Shown one piece after another: positions 18,012 to 25,319 of a stretch of 40,200 bases of DNA. This DNA comes from Verrucomicrobiota bacterium (GTDB taxonomy: Bacteria; Chlamydiota; Chlamydiia; Chlamydiales; Rhabdochlamydiaceae), in the NCBI GenBank assembly GCA_018239985.1, contig JAFEGK010000002.1:206733-246932 (forward strand). Direction: 5' to 3'. The position numbers and the translations under genes were made by a program. Under the pieces are notes generated by a model, which was not told the DNA's origin, made no database searches, and saw only the letters and a program-made list of their open reading frames with translations. Positions within the stretch are counted from its first letter, which is position 1. Each line of letters begins with the position of its first letter.

Positions 18012-18714
18012 CGAGCCAACCCTCAATATATGGGGCAAATTCTGGGAGATCAGAAAGGGCTTCAACAAAGCTAGAGATTTTATCTTCTTGGAGTTTTTCT
18101 TGGATAAATTGGAGTAGTTCGTCGTCCATTTGGAATCGGTTTTGGCTTGGAACTTCAACAAGCGGAATCGATTTGATTTGGTTCTGTACAAAGTCTTCGA
18201 TGACAGCGGCCTTGCTGTTGAACAATTTGCCGGTAACTGCGGAAGAATAGACGGTTTTGGTAATGGGTTCTTTCCGCTTTACAATGTAATTTTGAATCAC
18301 TTCTGGGTCTTCTGAGACGAAGAAGCGCTTGACGCGCAGACCATCAATCCGTTCTGTATTTTCTGGGCATGTGGAGACCCAATCGTAGATCGCATCTTGG
18401 GGGTTAGGATGGGTGTTGTTTCCAAAGACTTTTCCTGTAAAAGGGCAGATATAGACTTTAGTCGTTTGTTCGTTGACACTCTCTTTTTGAAAGTGGATCT
18501 TTATTTCGGTCTCACGCCACAGCTTGCCTTGCGACTCTAAATTTTTTATTAATCCATCTTTGCTTTGGAAAATCTTTTTTTCACGAATAAAGAGGACCGG
18601 TTGGATTTTGAGCTTTTTCTCTAAGAAATAAAGGTAAGTAGTGACGACATCGGCCTTCTTATTTTTCTTAAGAAAACTTAGTACTTCCTCTTTTAAATTA
18701 TCAGAAATCTGCAT
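17992..18714 (-). CDS. Conserved chlamydial protein (DUF2709-like)
   Basis: A 240-residue soluble protein without a signal peptide. It contains two similar segments with a V-Y-x2-x-x-T-G-K core: VYICPFTGKVFGNNTHPNPQDAI (about 87-109) and VYSSAVTGKLFNSKAAVIEDFV. This hints at an internal duplication, with a CP-x-x-G-like knuckle retained only in the first. Proteins of this type directly upstream of tsaE occur across Chlamydiae and are annotated only as DUF2709; I make that link from memory. A strong AGGAGGA site precedes ATG 18714, and this is the first gene of the run down to pgk. Function is unknown. Confidence 0.78.
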   Translation of the reverse strand: MQISDNLKEEVLSFLKKNKKADVVTTYLYFLEKKLKIQPVLFIREKKIFQSKDGLIKNLESQGKLWRETEIKIHFQKESVNEQTTKVYICPFTGKVFGNNTHPNPQDAIYDWVSTCPENTERIDGLRVKRFFVSEDPEVIQNYIVKRKEPITKTVYSSAVTGKLFNSKAAVIEDFVQNQIKSIPLVEVPSQNRFQMDDELLQFIQEKLQEDKISSFVEALSDLPEFAPYIEGWLDEEATG

Positions 18715-18971
18715 TCTTCCTCCTGCAAAGCAATCAGGTTAGCATAGCAATAACTATTATTCAAGAGGGTTTATAATTGGTGAAAATAAGATAAAAATTT
18801 TTAGGAATCGGCTGCTCACCCGCTCAATTCCCAAGACCATTCAAAAAAAGCTTGCTGGTTTGACGGCATTGAGGGGCCGAGTGGTTCGAAGCTCGATCCA
18901 TCCCCTGACCTAGGGACTTGGGTTTCGTAAGGGATTAATAAACAATGAGAAAAGTTAAAGAAAAAAAACGA

Positions 18972-19000
18972 TTGCATTTTATGTAACAGTGTTATATTAT
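18972..19000 (+). promoter_or_regulatory. Promoter of the tetR-F-box operon
   Basis: TTGCAT (18972-18977) and TATTAT (18995-19000) are 17 nt apart, 21 nt upstream of the tetR start codon. The -10 matches five of six consensus bases and the -35 is weak, as expected for a regulated promoter. AAGGAGG follows as ribosome-binding site. Confidence 0.5.
18981..18997. promoter_or_regulatory. Candidate TetR operator overlapping the -10 box
   Basis: ATGTAACA (18981-18988), one central base and TGTTATAT (18990-18997) form a 17-bp near-palindrome with a single mismatch. Half sites of this TGTAACA type are common for AcrR/TetR regulators. It covers the spacer and the start of the -10 box, so binding would block transcription and gives simple autorepression. 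Confidence 0.5.
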
Positions 19001-19021
19001 TAGGTCAATTAAGGAGGGGGT

Positions 19022-19621
19022 ATGACTGTGAAAGAGAGAAAGATTCGGGAAAAGGAGCGGTTTAAGGGTGAGGTCCTGAGGGTCGCCTATGATTTGCTCA
19101 AAGAAGGCGGGCTGGAAGGGCTGACTTTGCGTAAGTTAGCTACTGGTCTTGAGTACAGCACAACTAAGCTGTATCACGAATTTGGGGGGAAACAGGAATT
19201 GATTGGATTGCTCGCAGAGGATATCTGTGAAAGGCAAAATCGAAGAATCGAGAAGATCAAAAAAGATGCCGATCCTGAAAAACATCTGTTGAGGGTAACA
19301 CGAGAAGCTTCGGTTTTTTACACGGAAGAGCCGTGGTCTGCAGGAATATTGGCAATTGTCCGGTTCGGCGGGGAAAACATTCCTATGCCGCCCGCTTTCA
19401 TAGAAGCAGCGAAGCGTTTTAGGAGTTGCGTCGATGCTTTGAATATCCCGGCGCTTAAGTCGGGCGCTGCGTTAGATGAGGGGCTTAATGTGACACGGGC
19501 GCTGATGTTGGGAGCGCTTAGTATTTTGCATCCTGATAGTAGTGAAAAGGAAAAATTGCTGGTTATAAAAATAATCGATGATGGGATGCGGCTAATTATT
19601 GCGGGATGGAGGAGTTTATGA
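19022..19621 (+). CDS. TetR/AcrR family transcriptional regulator
   Basis: A 199-residue repressor. Residues about 14-60 form the N-terminal DNA-binding domain with the typical pattern ALR-type helix, GLEGLTLRKLATGLEYSTTKLYHEFGGKQELIGLL, in which the helix-turn-helix and the Y-x-F-G-x-K-x-x-L end are clear. The rest is helical and probably forms a ligand pocket and dimer interface; the ligand is unknown. A near-palindromic operator lies over its own promoter. The stop codon overlaps the next start (ATGA), so it is co-translated with the F-box gene and may control it. Confidence 0.93.
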   Translation: MTVKERKIREKERFKGEVLRVAYDLLKEGGLEGLTLRKLATGLEYSTTKLYHEFGGKQELIGLLAEDICERQNRRIEKIKKDADPEKHLLRVTREASVFYTEEPWSAGILAIVRFGGENIPMPPAFIEAAKRFRSCVDALNIPALKSGAALDEGLNVTRALMLGALSILHPDSSEKEKLLVIKIIDDGMRLIIAGWRSL

Positions 19622-20364
19622 ATTCAATTTTTAATATTGCGGCGGGAATGCATTTATTTTCCCTTGGTGAACAAAAGTGTCTCAGAAGTCCTGTGGATAT
19701 TCCAAAAGGGGTCGCTAAGATTGTGGTTGAGTTTCTCAATCAAGAGGATATGAATAGTCTTCTATGGGTTTCTAAAGGATGGGCGGCAGTTGTGCTTGAA
19801 AAAAGAGCTAATAGCAAGTTGTTGCCTCAACTGATCAGAGGTTTTGAGAGTTTATTTGAGGCCCATCTGAAAAGTATTTTTGTAAGCCTGCCTAATTGCA
19901 TTGTTGAATACACTAAATTCTTTGCACAGCTGAGAACAAAAACAATTCAGAAAAACTGCACACGTTTTAAGTTGTGCGAATTAGAGCAATTGCATGATCT
20001 TTGGGAAGATTACTTGCAGGTACGAAGAATCGAGTACACTTTTTGCCAAGAGGTGATTCGTAAGGGCGCAACACTACGTTATGCTCCCAAAAAAGAGGTT
20101 GTGTGGGATGATGCAACTTGCAATATGGTGATCCCTTTTCTAAACGCTCTCATAGATGAATTTAGGCTGGAAAAAGCAAGGGATGCGATTCTGTTCAAAT
20201 ACGCGCCACTGATCGCACGAGCTTTGAGAAGAGATGGATCTTTAGAATGGCTGGAGAAGCTAAAAAAGATTAATGTCTTCGTAACGACTGACTTGGGGAA
20301 AAGGCTTTCGGAGATGGAGGCTGCTTGGCATTTGGATTTTCGGAAATTGCGCATGACAAAATAG
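19618..20364 (+). CDS. F-box-like protein, candidate host-directed effector
   Basis: A 248-residue protein. Residues about 27-60 read VDIPKGVAKIVVEFLNQEDMNS followed by LLWVSKGWAAVVLE, which fits the eukaryotic F-box pattern (LP-x-E-x-x-x-x-I-x-x-F-L-x-x-x-D-L-x-x-x-x-x-V-S-K-x-W). The remaining 190 residues are helical and resemble no family I recognise; they would be the target-binding part. F-box proteins recruit the Skp1-Cullin ubiquitin ligase in eukaryotes and in bacteria are known as secreted effectors. I start at ATG 19618, which overlaps the tetR stop and has GGAGG 6 nt upstream, rather than the ATG at 19606. No signal peptide; type III secretion is an inference. Confidence 0.68.
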   Translation: MNSIFNIAAGMHLFSLGEQKCLRSPVDIPKGVAKIVVEFLNQEDMNSLLWVSKGWAAVVLEKRANSKLLPQLIRGFESLFEAHLKSIFVSLPNCIVEYTKFFAQLRTKTIQKNCTRFKLCELEQLHDLWEDYLQVRRIEYTFCQEVIRKGATLRYAPKKEVVWDDATCNMVIPFLNALIDEFRLEKARDAILFKYAPLIARALRRDGSLEWLEKLKKINVFVTTDLGKRLSEMEAAWHLDFRKLRMTK

Positions 20365-20438
20365 TTAAAAAATAGATTGTTCTCTCTACGCACCTTCAAG
20401 TTAATTTTCTTGTGTAAAATAAACTTTTTACGAGCTGC

Positions 20439-20614
20439 TATACTGCGACCACTAAAAAAAGTGTGAAAAATGCCAAGGAGGTGCCCTGAATTTAAGCCAG
20501 GCGAAGCCGGCGCCGAAGCAGCTAAGCTTAAAAAGCTAAAGCGAGGAGGCGGGTCTCAAATTCAGTGGCTATCCGACGCAGGCAGATTCACACTTTTTGA
20601 GTGGTCGCAGTATA
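20439..20614. repeat. 176-bp element with 28-bp inverted terminal arms
   Basis: The left arm TATACTGCGACCACT plus an A-rich run and GTGTGAA (20439-20467) pairs with the right arm (20587-20614) with only one insertion and one substitution. Inside, a second complementary pair occurs (CTGAATTT near 20485 and AAATTCAG near 20557), and the centre is G+C-rich with a short hairpin (AAGCTTAAAAAGCTT-like). This is the plan of a MITE-like element or a long structured RNA. No transposase is present in the window. Confidence 0.6.
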
Positions 20615-20620
20615 TCTAAA

Positions 20621-20703
20621 TTATTAACCCGGCACCCAAATAGGTGACAAAGAACGCAGCCGCAGCAAGTTATTTGTCACCTATTTGGGTGTCGGTTTAA
20701 TAA
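20621..20703. repeat. 83-bp hairpin with 31-bp arms
   Basis: The arms 20621-20651 (TTATTAACCCGGCACCCAAA onward) and 20673-20703 are reverse complements apart from two mismatches; the loop is GAACGCAGCCGCAGCAAGTTA. It begins six bases after the neighbouring inverted repeat ends and lies just upstream of the dehydrogenase promoter. It may serve as a terminator for the F-box unit or be a mobile palindrome. Confidence 0.6.
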
Positions 20704-20707
20704 GTAA

Positions 20708-20736
20708 TTGATTTTTGTGAGAATAAACGGTACACT
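20708..20736 (+). promoter_or_regulatory. Candidate promoter for leucine dehydrogenase operon
   Basis: TTGATT (20708-20713) and TACACT (20731-20736) are 17 nt apart, each matching four of six consensus bases, about 36 nt before the start codon. AAGGAGG follows near 20757. It probably serves the dehydrogenase, argS and perhaps the RiPP cassette. Confidence 0.45.
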
Positions 20737-20772
20737 TACATCTTCTTTGTATTAAAAGGAGGAAATTTACCT

Positions 20773-21888
20773 ATGACAGTTTTAGAGAAACAACTCGTTC
20801 TAGAAAAAATTTCAGTACCAGGTTATCACAAAGTCATTAGGGCCAGAGACCCTGGAAGCGGTCTTGATGCCATTATCGCCATTCATGATGTTCGGTTAAG
20901 TAGTGTCGGTCTCGGGGGAACCCGAATCCACCCTTACGCCTCGTTTGATGAGGCTCTGCGAGATGTTTTGAGATTATCGCGCGGAATGACTTATAAGGCT
21001 GTGGCTTCCCAATCTCCTTGGGCGGGGGCAAAGTCGGTGATCATCGCTGACCCTAAAAAAGGTAAAACCGAAGCTCTGCTCTATGCTTTTGCTGAGGCTG
21101 TTAATAGTTTGAAAGGAGAATATATTTGCGCTGAAGACTCGGGCTGTACTCCTCAAGATATTGCGACTGTCGCTGAGAAAACTCCCTATGCTGTCGGTCT
21201 TCCAAATGAAAAAAGTAGCGGGAACCCATCCCCTTTCACTGCTTGGGGTGTTTTCCGCGGAATTCAGGCGGTAATGTTTCAGCTGTTTGGAAATGATTCT
21301 GTCGAAGGGCGGACTATAGCTCTTCAGGGGCTCGGTAGTGTTGGCGCGCGGCTGGCTGAAATGCTATTCTGGCACGGAGCAAACTTGATTGTTACCGATG
21401 CCCATATGGACAAAGCTGAAGGGATCGCTAAGCAATTTAATGCAAAATTAGTGACGCCTGATGCGATATATGAGCAGCCTTGCGATGTGTTTTCTCCTTG
21501 TGCTCTTGGGGCTATTATCAATCCGCAAACTATTGAGCGGCTCCGTTGCCGCGCGATCGCTGGTGCAGCAAATAATCAATTGCTGACGGATAGCGATGGT
21601 GAGGAGCTCCGTCGTCTTGGGATTCTCTACGCGCCTGATTTCGTCATCAATTCCGGCGGACTGATCAATGTGACAGAAGAGACTGTTGAAGGGGGCTATA
21701 ATCCACAGGCTGCCCGAAATAAGATTGATAAGATCTATGATCAACTTCGGCTGATTTTTGAAATCGCTCAAAAAAATGAGAGCTCGACGCTAAAAGCTGT
21801 CATGCAACTGATCGATTATCGCTTGCAACATGGAATTGGCAAACGTCAAGAGCCCATTTACATGCACCATGCGGGTATAAAATACTAA
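20773..21888 (+). CDS. ldh: Leucine (Glu/Leu/Phe/Val) dehydrogenase
   Basis: A 371-residue NAD-dependent oxidative deaminase of branched-chain amino acids, cytoplasmic. The substrate domain carries GGTRIHPY, GMTYKAVASQSPWAGAKSV (both catalytic-site lysines in the usual context) and GEYICAEDSG. The dinucleotide fold follows with LQGLGSVGARLAEML, then APDFVINSGGLINV. Length matches leucine dehydrogenases, which are found in Chlamydiae. The spacing between the AAGGAGG site and ATG is a little long. Its stop overlaps the argS start (TAATG), so the two genes are co-translated. Confidence 0.94.
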   Translation: MTVLEKQLVLEKISVPGYHKVIRARDPGSGLDAIIAIHDVRLSSVGLGGTRIHPYASFDEALRDVLRLSRGMTYKAVASQSPWAGAKSVIIADPKKGKTEALLYAFAEAVNSLKGEYICAEDSGCTPQDIATVAEKTPYAVGLPNEKSSGNPSPFTAWGVFRGIQAVMFQLFGNDSVEGRTIALQGLGSVGARLAEMLFWHGANLIVTDAHMDKAEGIAKQFNAKLVTPDAIYEQPCDVFSPCALGAIINPQTIERLRCRAIAGAANNQLLTDSDGEELRRLGILYAPDFVINSGGLINVTEETVEGGYNPQAARNKIDKIYDQLRLIFEIAQKNESSTLKAVMQLIDYRLQHGIGKRQEPIYMHHAGIKY

Positions 21889-23642
21889 TGATGATCGCGC
21901 AGCGTCTTCAAGAAGTTGTCGAGAGGGCATTGGAAAAGGCTTATGGTGAGGCGCTAGCTGATCAGCCTCAACTTTTAAAACCTGAGATCACTCAATCGAC
22001 TCAGCCCCAGTTTGGCCATTACCAATGCAATAATGCGCTCAAATTGGGTAAGTTGCTCAAGCGTGATCCGCGCCAAGTTGCTCAGGAAATCATTGCGCAA
22101 TTGAGTGTTGACGCTTCGATCATCCGTAAACTTGAGGTGGCCGGCCCCGGCTTTATCAATATCACCCTTAAGCCTGAGTTCTTAGAAGATGAGATTGGGC
22201 GACTACTCAAAGATGAGCGTTGTGGCGTGGCAGCAGCGGCAGAAAAAAATCGGGTCATTGTCGAATTTTCTTCTCCAAATATTGCTAAAGAGCTCCATGT
22301 GGGCCATTTGCGTTCGACTATTATTGGGGATGCGCTGGCGAGGCTTTTTGAGTTTTTGGGTTATGATGTTTTGCGGCTCAATCATATTGGCGATTGGGGA
22401 ACCCAATTTGGGATGCTGATCGCTTACTTGAAAAGGTTCGAGCCTGGGTTTCTCACCGGAGAAAAAATGGCCGATTTACCGCAGCTGATGCACTGGTATC
22501 GGGAGTCCAAGAAGGTTTTTGATGCCGATCCTGAATTCAAAAAACAGGCCCAATTGGCTGTGGTGTCTTTGCAAGGTGGCGACGAGGCGACTCTTGAGGC
22601 TTGGGAGATGATTTGTGATATCTCACGCGCGGCATTTAGCGAAATCTATGAATTGCTCGATATCAAGATTGTCGAACGAGGGGAGTCTTTTTACAATCCG
22701 TTTCTTCCTGAAGTTGTCGCTGATCTAGATCGAAAAGGGCTGATTACGGTTTCCGATGGGGCCAAGTGTGTTTTCCTCGATGGGTTCACTTCTCGTGATG
22801 GGACGCCGCTGCCGATGATCGTCCAAAAATCCGACGGCGGTTACAACTACGACACAACCGATATGGCAGCGATGCGCCACAGGATCGAAATGGAAGGGGC
22901 CGATCGGATCATTATTGTGACAGATGCTGGGCAGAGTCTTCATTTTCAGCTGATTGAAAAGACTTGCGAAAAAGCGGGCTATCTTGATCCTCACCAGGTC
23001 CGCTTCGACCATGTCCCTTTTGGAGTGGTGCTAGGAGGGGATGGAAAAAAATTCAAAACTCGCTCTGGTGAGACCGAGAAGTTGATCGATCTCATCTCTG
23101 AAGCGATCGATCAAGCTACGGCGATTTTTAGAGAGCGGTTGCCAGATGCTGATGAGCAGGAGATTCAGCAACTGGGTAAGATTTTGGGTGTCGATGCGAT
23201 CAAATATGCTGATTTGGCATCCCATCGTCTTAAAGACTATATGTTCAGTTATGAGCGTATGCTCCGTTTTGAAGGCAATACGGCCGCCTTTTTGCTCTAT
23301 TCGTATGTCCGGATTCAAGGGATTAAACGAAAGGTGGGAAAAGAAATTGGCCCACTCATCAAGTCTACCCCGATTGAGTTATCCGAGGAAAGTGAGATCA
23401 ATCTCGCGCTGCACCTTTGCCGTTTTGGTGAGACTTTAGAGTCGATGTCGCGCGATTTGCTCCCCAATCGGCTTTGCGAATACCTTTATGAGCTTGCAGA
23501 GAAATTTAATGCCTTCTTCCGCGATTGCCGAGTAGAGGGGTCTGAAAAAGAGGATAGTCGTCTTCTTTTGTGCGAAGCAACGGGGCGGGTGCTCAAGACC
23601 GGACTCCATATTCTTGGCTTAAAAACTCTTCCTAGAATGTAA
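21888..23642 (+). CDS. argS: Arginyl-tRNA synthetase
   Basis: A 584-residue class I synthetase charging tRNA-Arg. The N-terminal Add1 domain spans about residues 1-110. The HIGH motif appears as SPNIAKELHVGHLRSTIIGD near residues 128-147. The KMSKS position is degenerate (GKKFKTRSGE), as usual for ArgRS. The C-terminal helical anticodon domain contains AAFLLYSYVRIQ and ends GLHILGLKTLPRM. It is coupled to the dehydrogenase upstream, and only 36 nt separate it from the precursor-peptide gene downstream. Confidence 0.97.
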   Translation: MMIAQRLQEVVERALEKAYGEALADQPQLLKPEITQSTQPQFGHYQCNNALKLGKLLKRDPRQVAQEIIAQLSVDASIIRKLEVAGPGFINITLKPEFLEDEIGRLLKDERCGVAAAAEKNRVIVEFSSPNIAKELHVGHLRSTIIGDALARLFEFLGYDVLRLNHIGDWGTQFGMLIAYLKRFEPGFLTGEKMADLPQLMHWYRESKKVFDADPEFKKQAQLAVVSLQGGDEATLEAWEMICDISRAAFSEIYELLDIKIVERGESFYNPFLPEVVADLDRKGLITVSDGAKCVFLDGFTSRDGTPLPMIVQKSDGGYNYDTTDMAAMRHRIEMEGADRIIIVTDAGQSLHFQLIEKTCEKAGYLDPHQVRFDHVPFGVVLGGDGKKFKTRSGETEKLIDLISEAIDQATAIFRERLPDADEQEIQQLGKILGVDAIKYADLASHRLKDYMFSYERMLRFEGNTAAFLLYSYVRIQGIKRKVGKEIGPLIKSTPIELSEESEINLALHLCRFGETLESMSRDLLPNRLCEYLYELAEKFNAFFRDCRVEGSEKEDSRLLLCEATGRVLKTGLHILGLKTLPRM

Positions 23643-23678
23643 GAAATCGGGTATGGAATAAGTAATGCAGGAGATTCC

Positions 23679-23942
23679 ATGCCGAAAAAAAATTTCACAT
23701 TAGCTATTTCAACCTTAGCAATGCTCAGTGCAACAAGCATACAAGCTGACGAGCTTCTCGAATTTGATGCTTTAGGAACTGGAGAGGAGATCAGAGCTGA
23801 TATTCTTCCAGTTGCCGATGAGAATCCTAACGAGACTCCCGAACAGCGTAAAGCTAGAAAAAAGAAAGAAGCCGAAGAGGCCAAAAAGAAAGGGACTAAA
23901 TCGACCGAAGGGAAATGTGGTAAGGGGACATGCGGCAGTTAA
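23679..23942 (+). CDS. Secreted Cys-containing precursor peptide (HvfA/bufferin-like)
   Basis: An 87-residue small protein. Residues 1-23 form a Sec signal peptide with an IQA cleavage site (KKNFTLAISTLAMLSATSIQA). An acidic segment follows, then a highly charged K/E/A linker (about 57-73). The C-terminus EGKCGKGTCGS holds the only two cysteines, C80 and C85. EGKCG at 77-81 is the core motif of HvfA-type precursors, in which a multinuclear iron oxidase converts the cysteines to copper-binding heterocycles. The position directly before a DUF692 enzyme and its DUF2063 partner supports this. GGAG lies before ATG 23679. The modification in this organism is inference. Confidence 0.82.
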   Translation: MPKKNFTLAISTLAMLSATSIQADELLEFDALGTGEEIRADILPVADENPNETPEQRKARKKKEAEEAKKKGTKSTEGKCGKGTCGS

Positions 23943-24760
23943 GTTCCGCTGTTGGAATCGGGTTTCGTAAAGAGATCGCTGAGGAGACGCTAGCTCTTGC
24001 GAAAAGCCAGATCGGATTTTTAGAGGTCGCCCCTGAAAATTGGATGGGGCTCGGCGGCCGCTCAAGACAGCTTCTTGAACGGGCAATCGAAAAATTCCCG
24101 CTGACCTGTCATGGGTTATCGCTCTCTTTGGGTAGTCCCGAGCCTCTTGATGAATGTTTTCTCAGGGAATTGAAGCAGTTTTTTGCACAGCTCCCAGTCT
24201 GCCTTTATTCAGAACACTTAAGCTACTGTAAATGCGGCAACGCCCATTTGTACGACTTGCTACCAATGCCTTTTAATGAAGAGGCTGTTGCCCATGTGGC
24301 AAAGAGGATTCGAAAGGTTCAAGATTTTCTGGAAAGGCCAATTGCGATCGAAAATATCTCTTATTACTACTCCTGTGAGCCACAAATAAGCGAAGCCGAA
24401 TTTTTGACACGTGTTGTCGAAGAGAGTGATTGCGGCCTACTCTTAGACGTCAATAACGTCTACGTGAATGCTTTTAATCATGGCTATGATCCCTATCAGT
24501 TTTTGGAAAATATCCCACTTGAGAAAGTCGTCCATATTCATATTGCCGGGCATGAAAAAGTGGCGCCAGATCTTATCATCGATACACATGCAGAGCCTAT
24601 TATCGATCCTGTTTATCAATTGTTGGAGTGGACGTTGAATCATATCGATCCTGTCCCAATTTTGCTTGAAAGAGACTCAAAGTTTGATGATTTTGCAGCA
24701 TTGATAGAGGAAGTAGAAGCTCTTAAGGGGATCGTCGAGAGGGTCTATGCTCTCAAGTGA
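23930..24760 (+). CDS. MNIO family (DUF692) peptide-modifying iron oxidase, HvfB/BufB-like
   Basis: A 276-residue TIM-barrel enzyme of the multinuclear non-haem iron-dependent oxidase family (relatives MbnB, HvfB, BufB). The iron-binding histidines and acids are recognisable: H61 (CHGLSLSLGS), H96 (SEHLSYC), E141-N142 (IENISYYY), D173 and N175/N176 (LDVNNVYVN), H184, H202/H204/H208 (HIHIAGHEK), D219/H221 (DTHAEP) and E247 (LLERD). The N-terminal VGIGFRKE is the family's first strand. The gene overlaps the precursor by 13 nt and the partner by 14 nt. The predicted reaction is oxidation of precursor cysteines. Confidence 0.9.
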   Translation: MRQLSSAVGIGFRKEIAEETLALAKSQIGFLEVAPENWMGLGGRSRQLLERAIEKFPLTCHGLSLSLGSPEPLDECFLRELKQFFAQLPVCLYSEHLSYCKCGNAHLYDLLPMPFNEEAVAHVAKRIRKVQDFLERPIAIENISYYYSCEPQISEAEFLTRVVEESDCGLLLDVNNVYVNAFNHGYDPYQFLENIPLEKVVHIHIAGHEKVAPDLIIDTHAEPIIDPVYQLLEWTLNHIDPVPILLERDSKFDDFAALIEEVEALKGIVERVYALK

Positions 24761-25319
24761 GCTCTATCGCGATCACTATCGAAAAAAAATGGGCCAAAAC
24801 TTGAAAAATGCTTATCCCCTCACCTATCACTTACTCAAGAATACTCATTGGCAGGAAATGGTGGATCAATTTTTGGCAGAGGGAGAGTGTACTTCCCCTT
24901 ATTTCTGGAAGGTTCCAAAGACATTTCTTCAGTTCGCGAAAAAAAAGGAGTTTGCCACTCGCTATGAGATTCCCTATTTGGAAGATCTATTGGATTTTGA
25001 GTGGCTTGAAATCGAATTGTATATGATGCCCGATCAGCCGGGTAGAGAGGGCTGGATTGTGATGTACTCGTACCCCGTTTTCGAGAAAAAGCCCTTGCCA
25101 CGACCGATGGAAAAGGGAAAGTATTTCCTCTATGCCTTTCGTCATCCGATCAGTAAAGAGGTCAAGTTCATTCAATTAACCCCATTTTACTGCAGAGTCC
25201 ATGAATGGATGGATGAGGTTGGGGAAGAGGGGGCTATAGTGAAGGCGGCTGAGGAATTTCAGATTGATCTAAGCAAAGCTTTGAGTAAAGGGCGCCAGTT
25301 CCTAAAACAACTAGAATAA
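24747..25319 (+). CDS. DUF2063-type partner protein, HvfC/BufC-like
   Basis: A 190-residue protein. The N-terminal 95 residues match the DUF2063 pattern: YPLTYHLLKNTHWQEMVDQFLAE, then SPYFWKVPKTFLQFA, then PYLEDLLDFEWLEIELYM. Such proteins bind the precursor and deliver it to the DUF692 enzyme in the MNIO cassettes. The C-terminal half, with RHPISKEVKFIQLTPFYCRV and a terminal helix KALSKGRQFLKQLE, is shorter than in many relatives. The start lies within the end of the MNIO gene. The stop overlaps the convergent epmB gene by 9 nt. No DoxX-like fourth gene follows. Confidence 0.85.
   Translation: MLSSELYRDHYRKKMGQNLKNAYPLTYHLLKNTHWQEMVDQFLAEGECTSPYFWKVPKTFLQFAKKKEFATRYEIPYLEDLLDFEWLEIELYMMPDQPGREGWIVMYSYPVFEKKPLPRPMEKGKYFLYAFRHPISKEVKFIQLTPFYCRVHEWMDEVGEEGAIVKAAEEFQIDLSKALSKGRQFLKQLE

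Larger units (their letters stand above)
18715..19021. other. Intergenic region with a possible structured segment
   Basis: This is the divergent spacer between the DUF2709-like gene and tetR. The tetR-proximal end holds the promoter and operator listed separately. Between 18830 and 18922 nested complementary runs occur: CCCAAG (18830-18835) with CTTGGG (18917-18922), AGGGG (18872-18876) with CCCCT (18902-18906), and CGAG (18878-18881) with CTCG (18892-18895). This could fold as an RNA, but I cannot show that it is one, and no reading frame is convincing here. Confidence 0.25.
20365..20772. other. Intergenic region with two large inverted repeats
   Basis: A 408-nt gap with no convincing reading frame. 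It holds two separately listed inverted repeats (20439-20614 and 20621-20703), back to back, followed by the promoter and ribosome-binding site of the dehydrogenase gene. The first 70 nt are A/T-rich with no obvious intrinsic terminator after the F-box gene. Confidence 0.8.

Noticed and set aside
17580-18191. Long 203-residue version of TsaE
   Set aside because: The extra 60 residues come from the end of the upstream gene read in another frame; the family length and MKKLLDKLLYSEEE start support 143 residues.
18841-18922. tRNA or tRNA remnant
   Set aside because: A GGTTCGAAGCTCGATCC run recalls a T arm, but no acceptor stem, anticodon arm or conserved D arm can be built around it.
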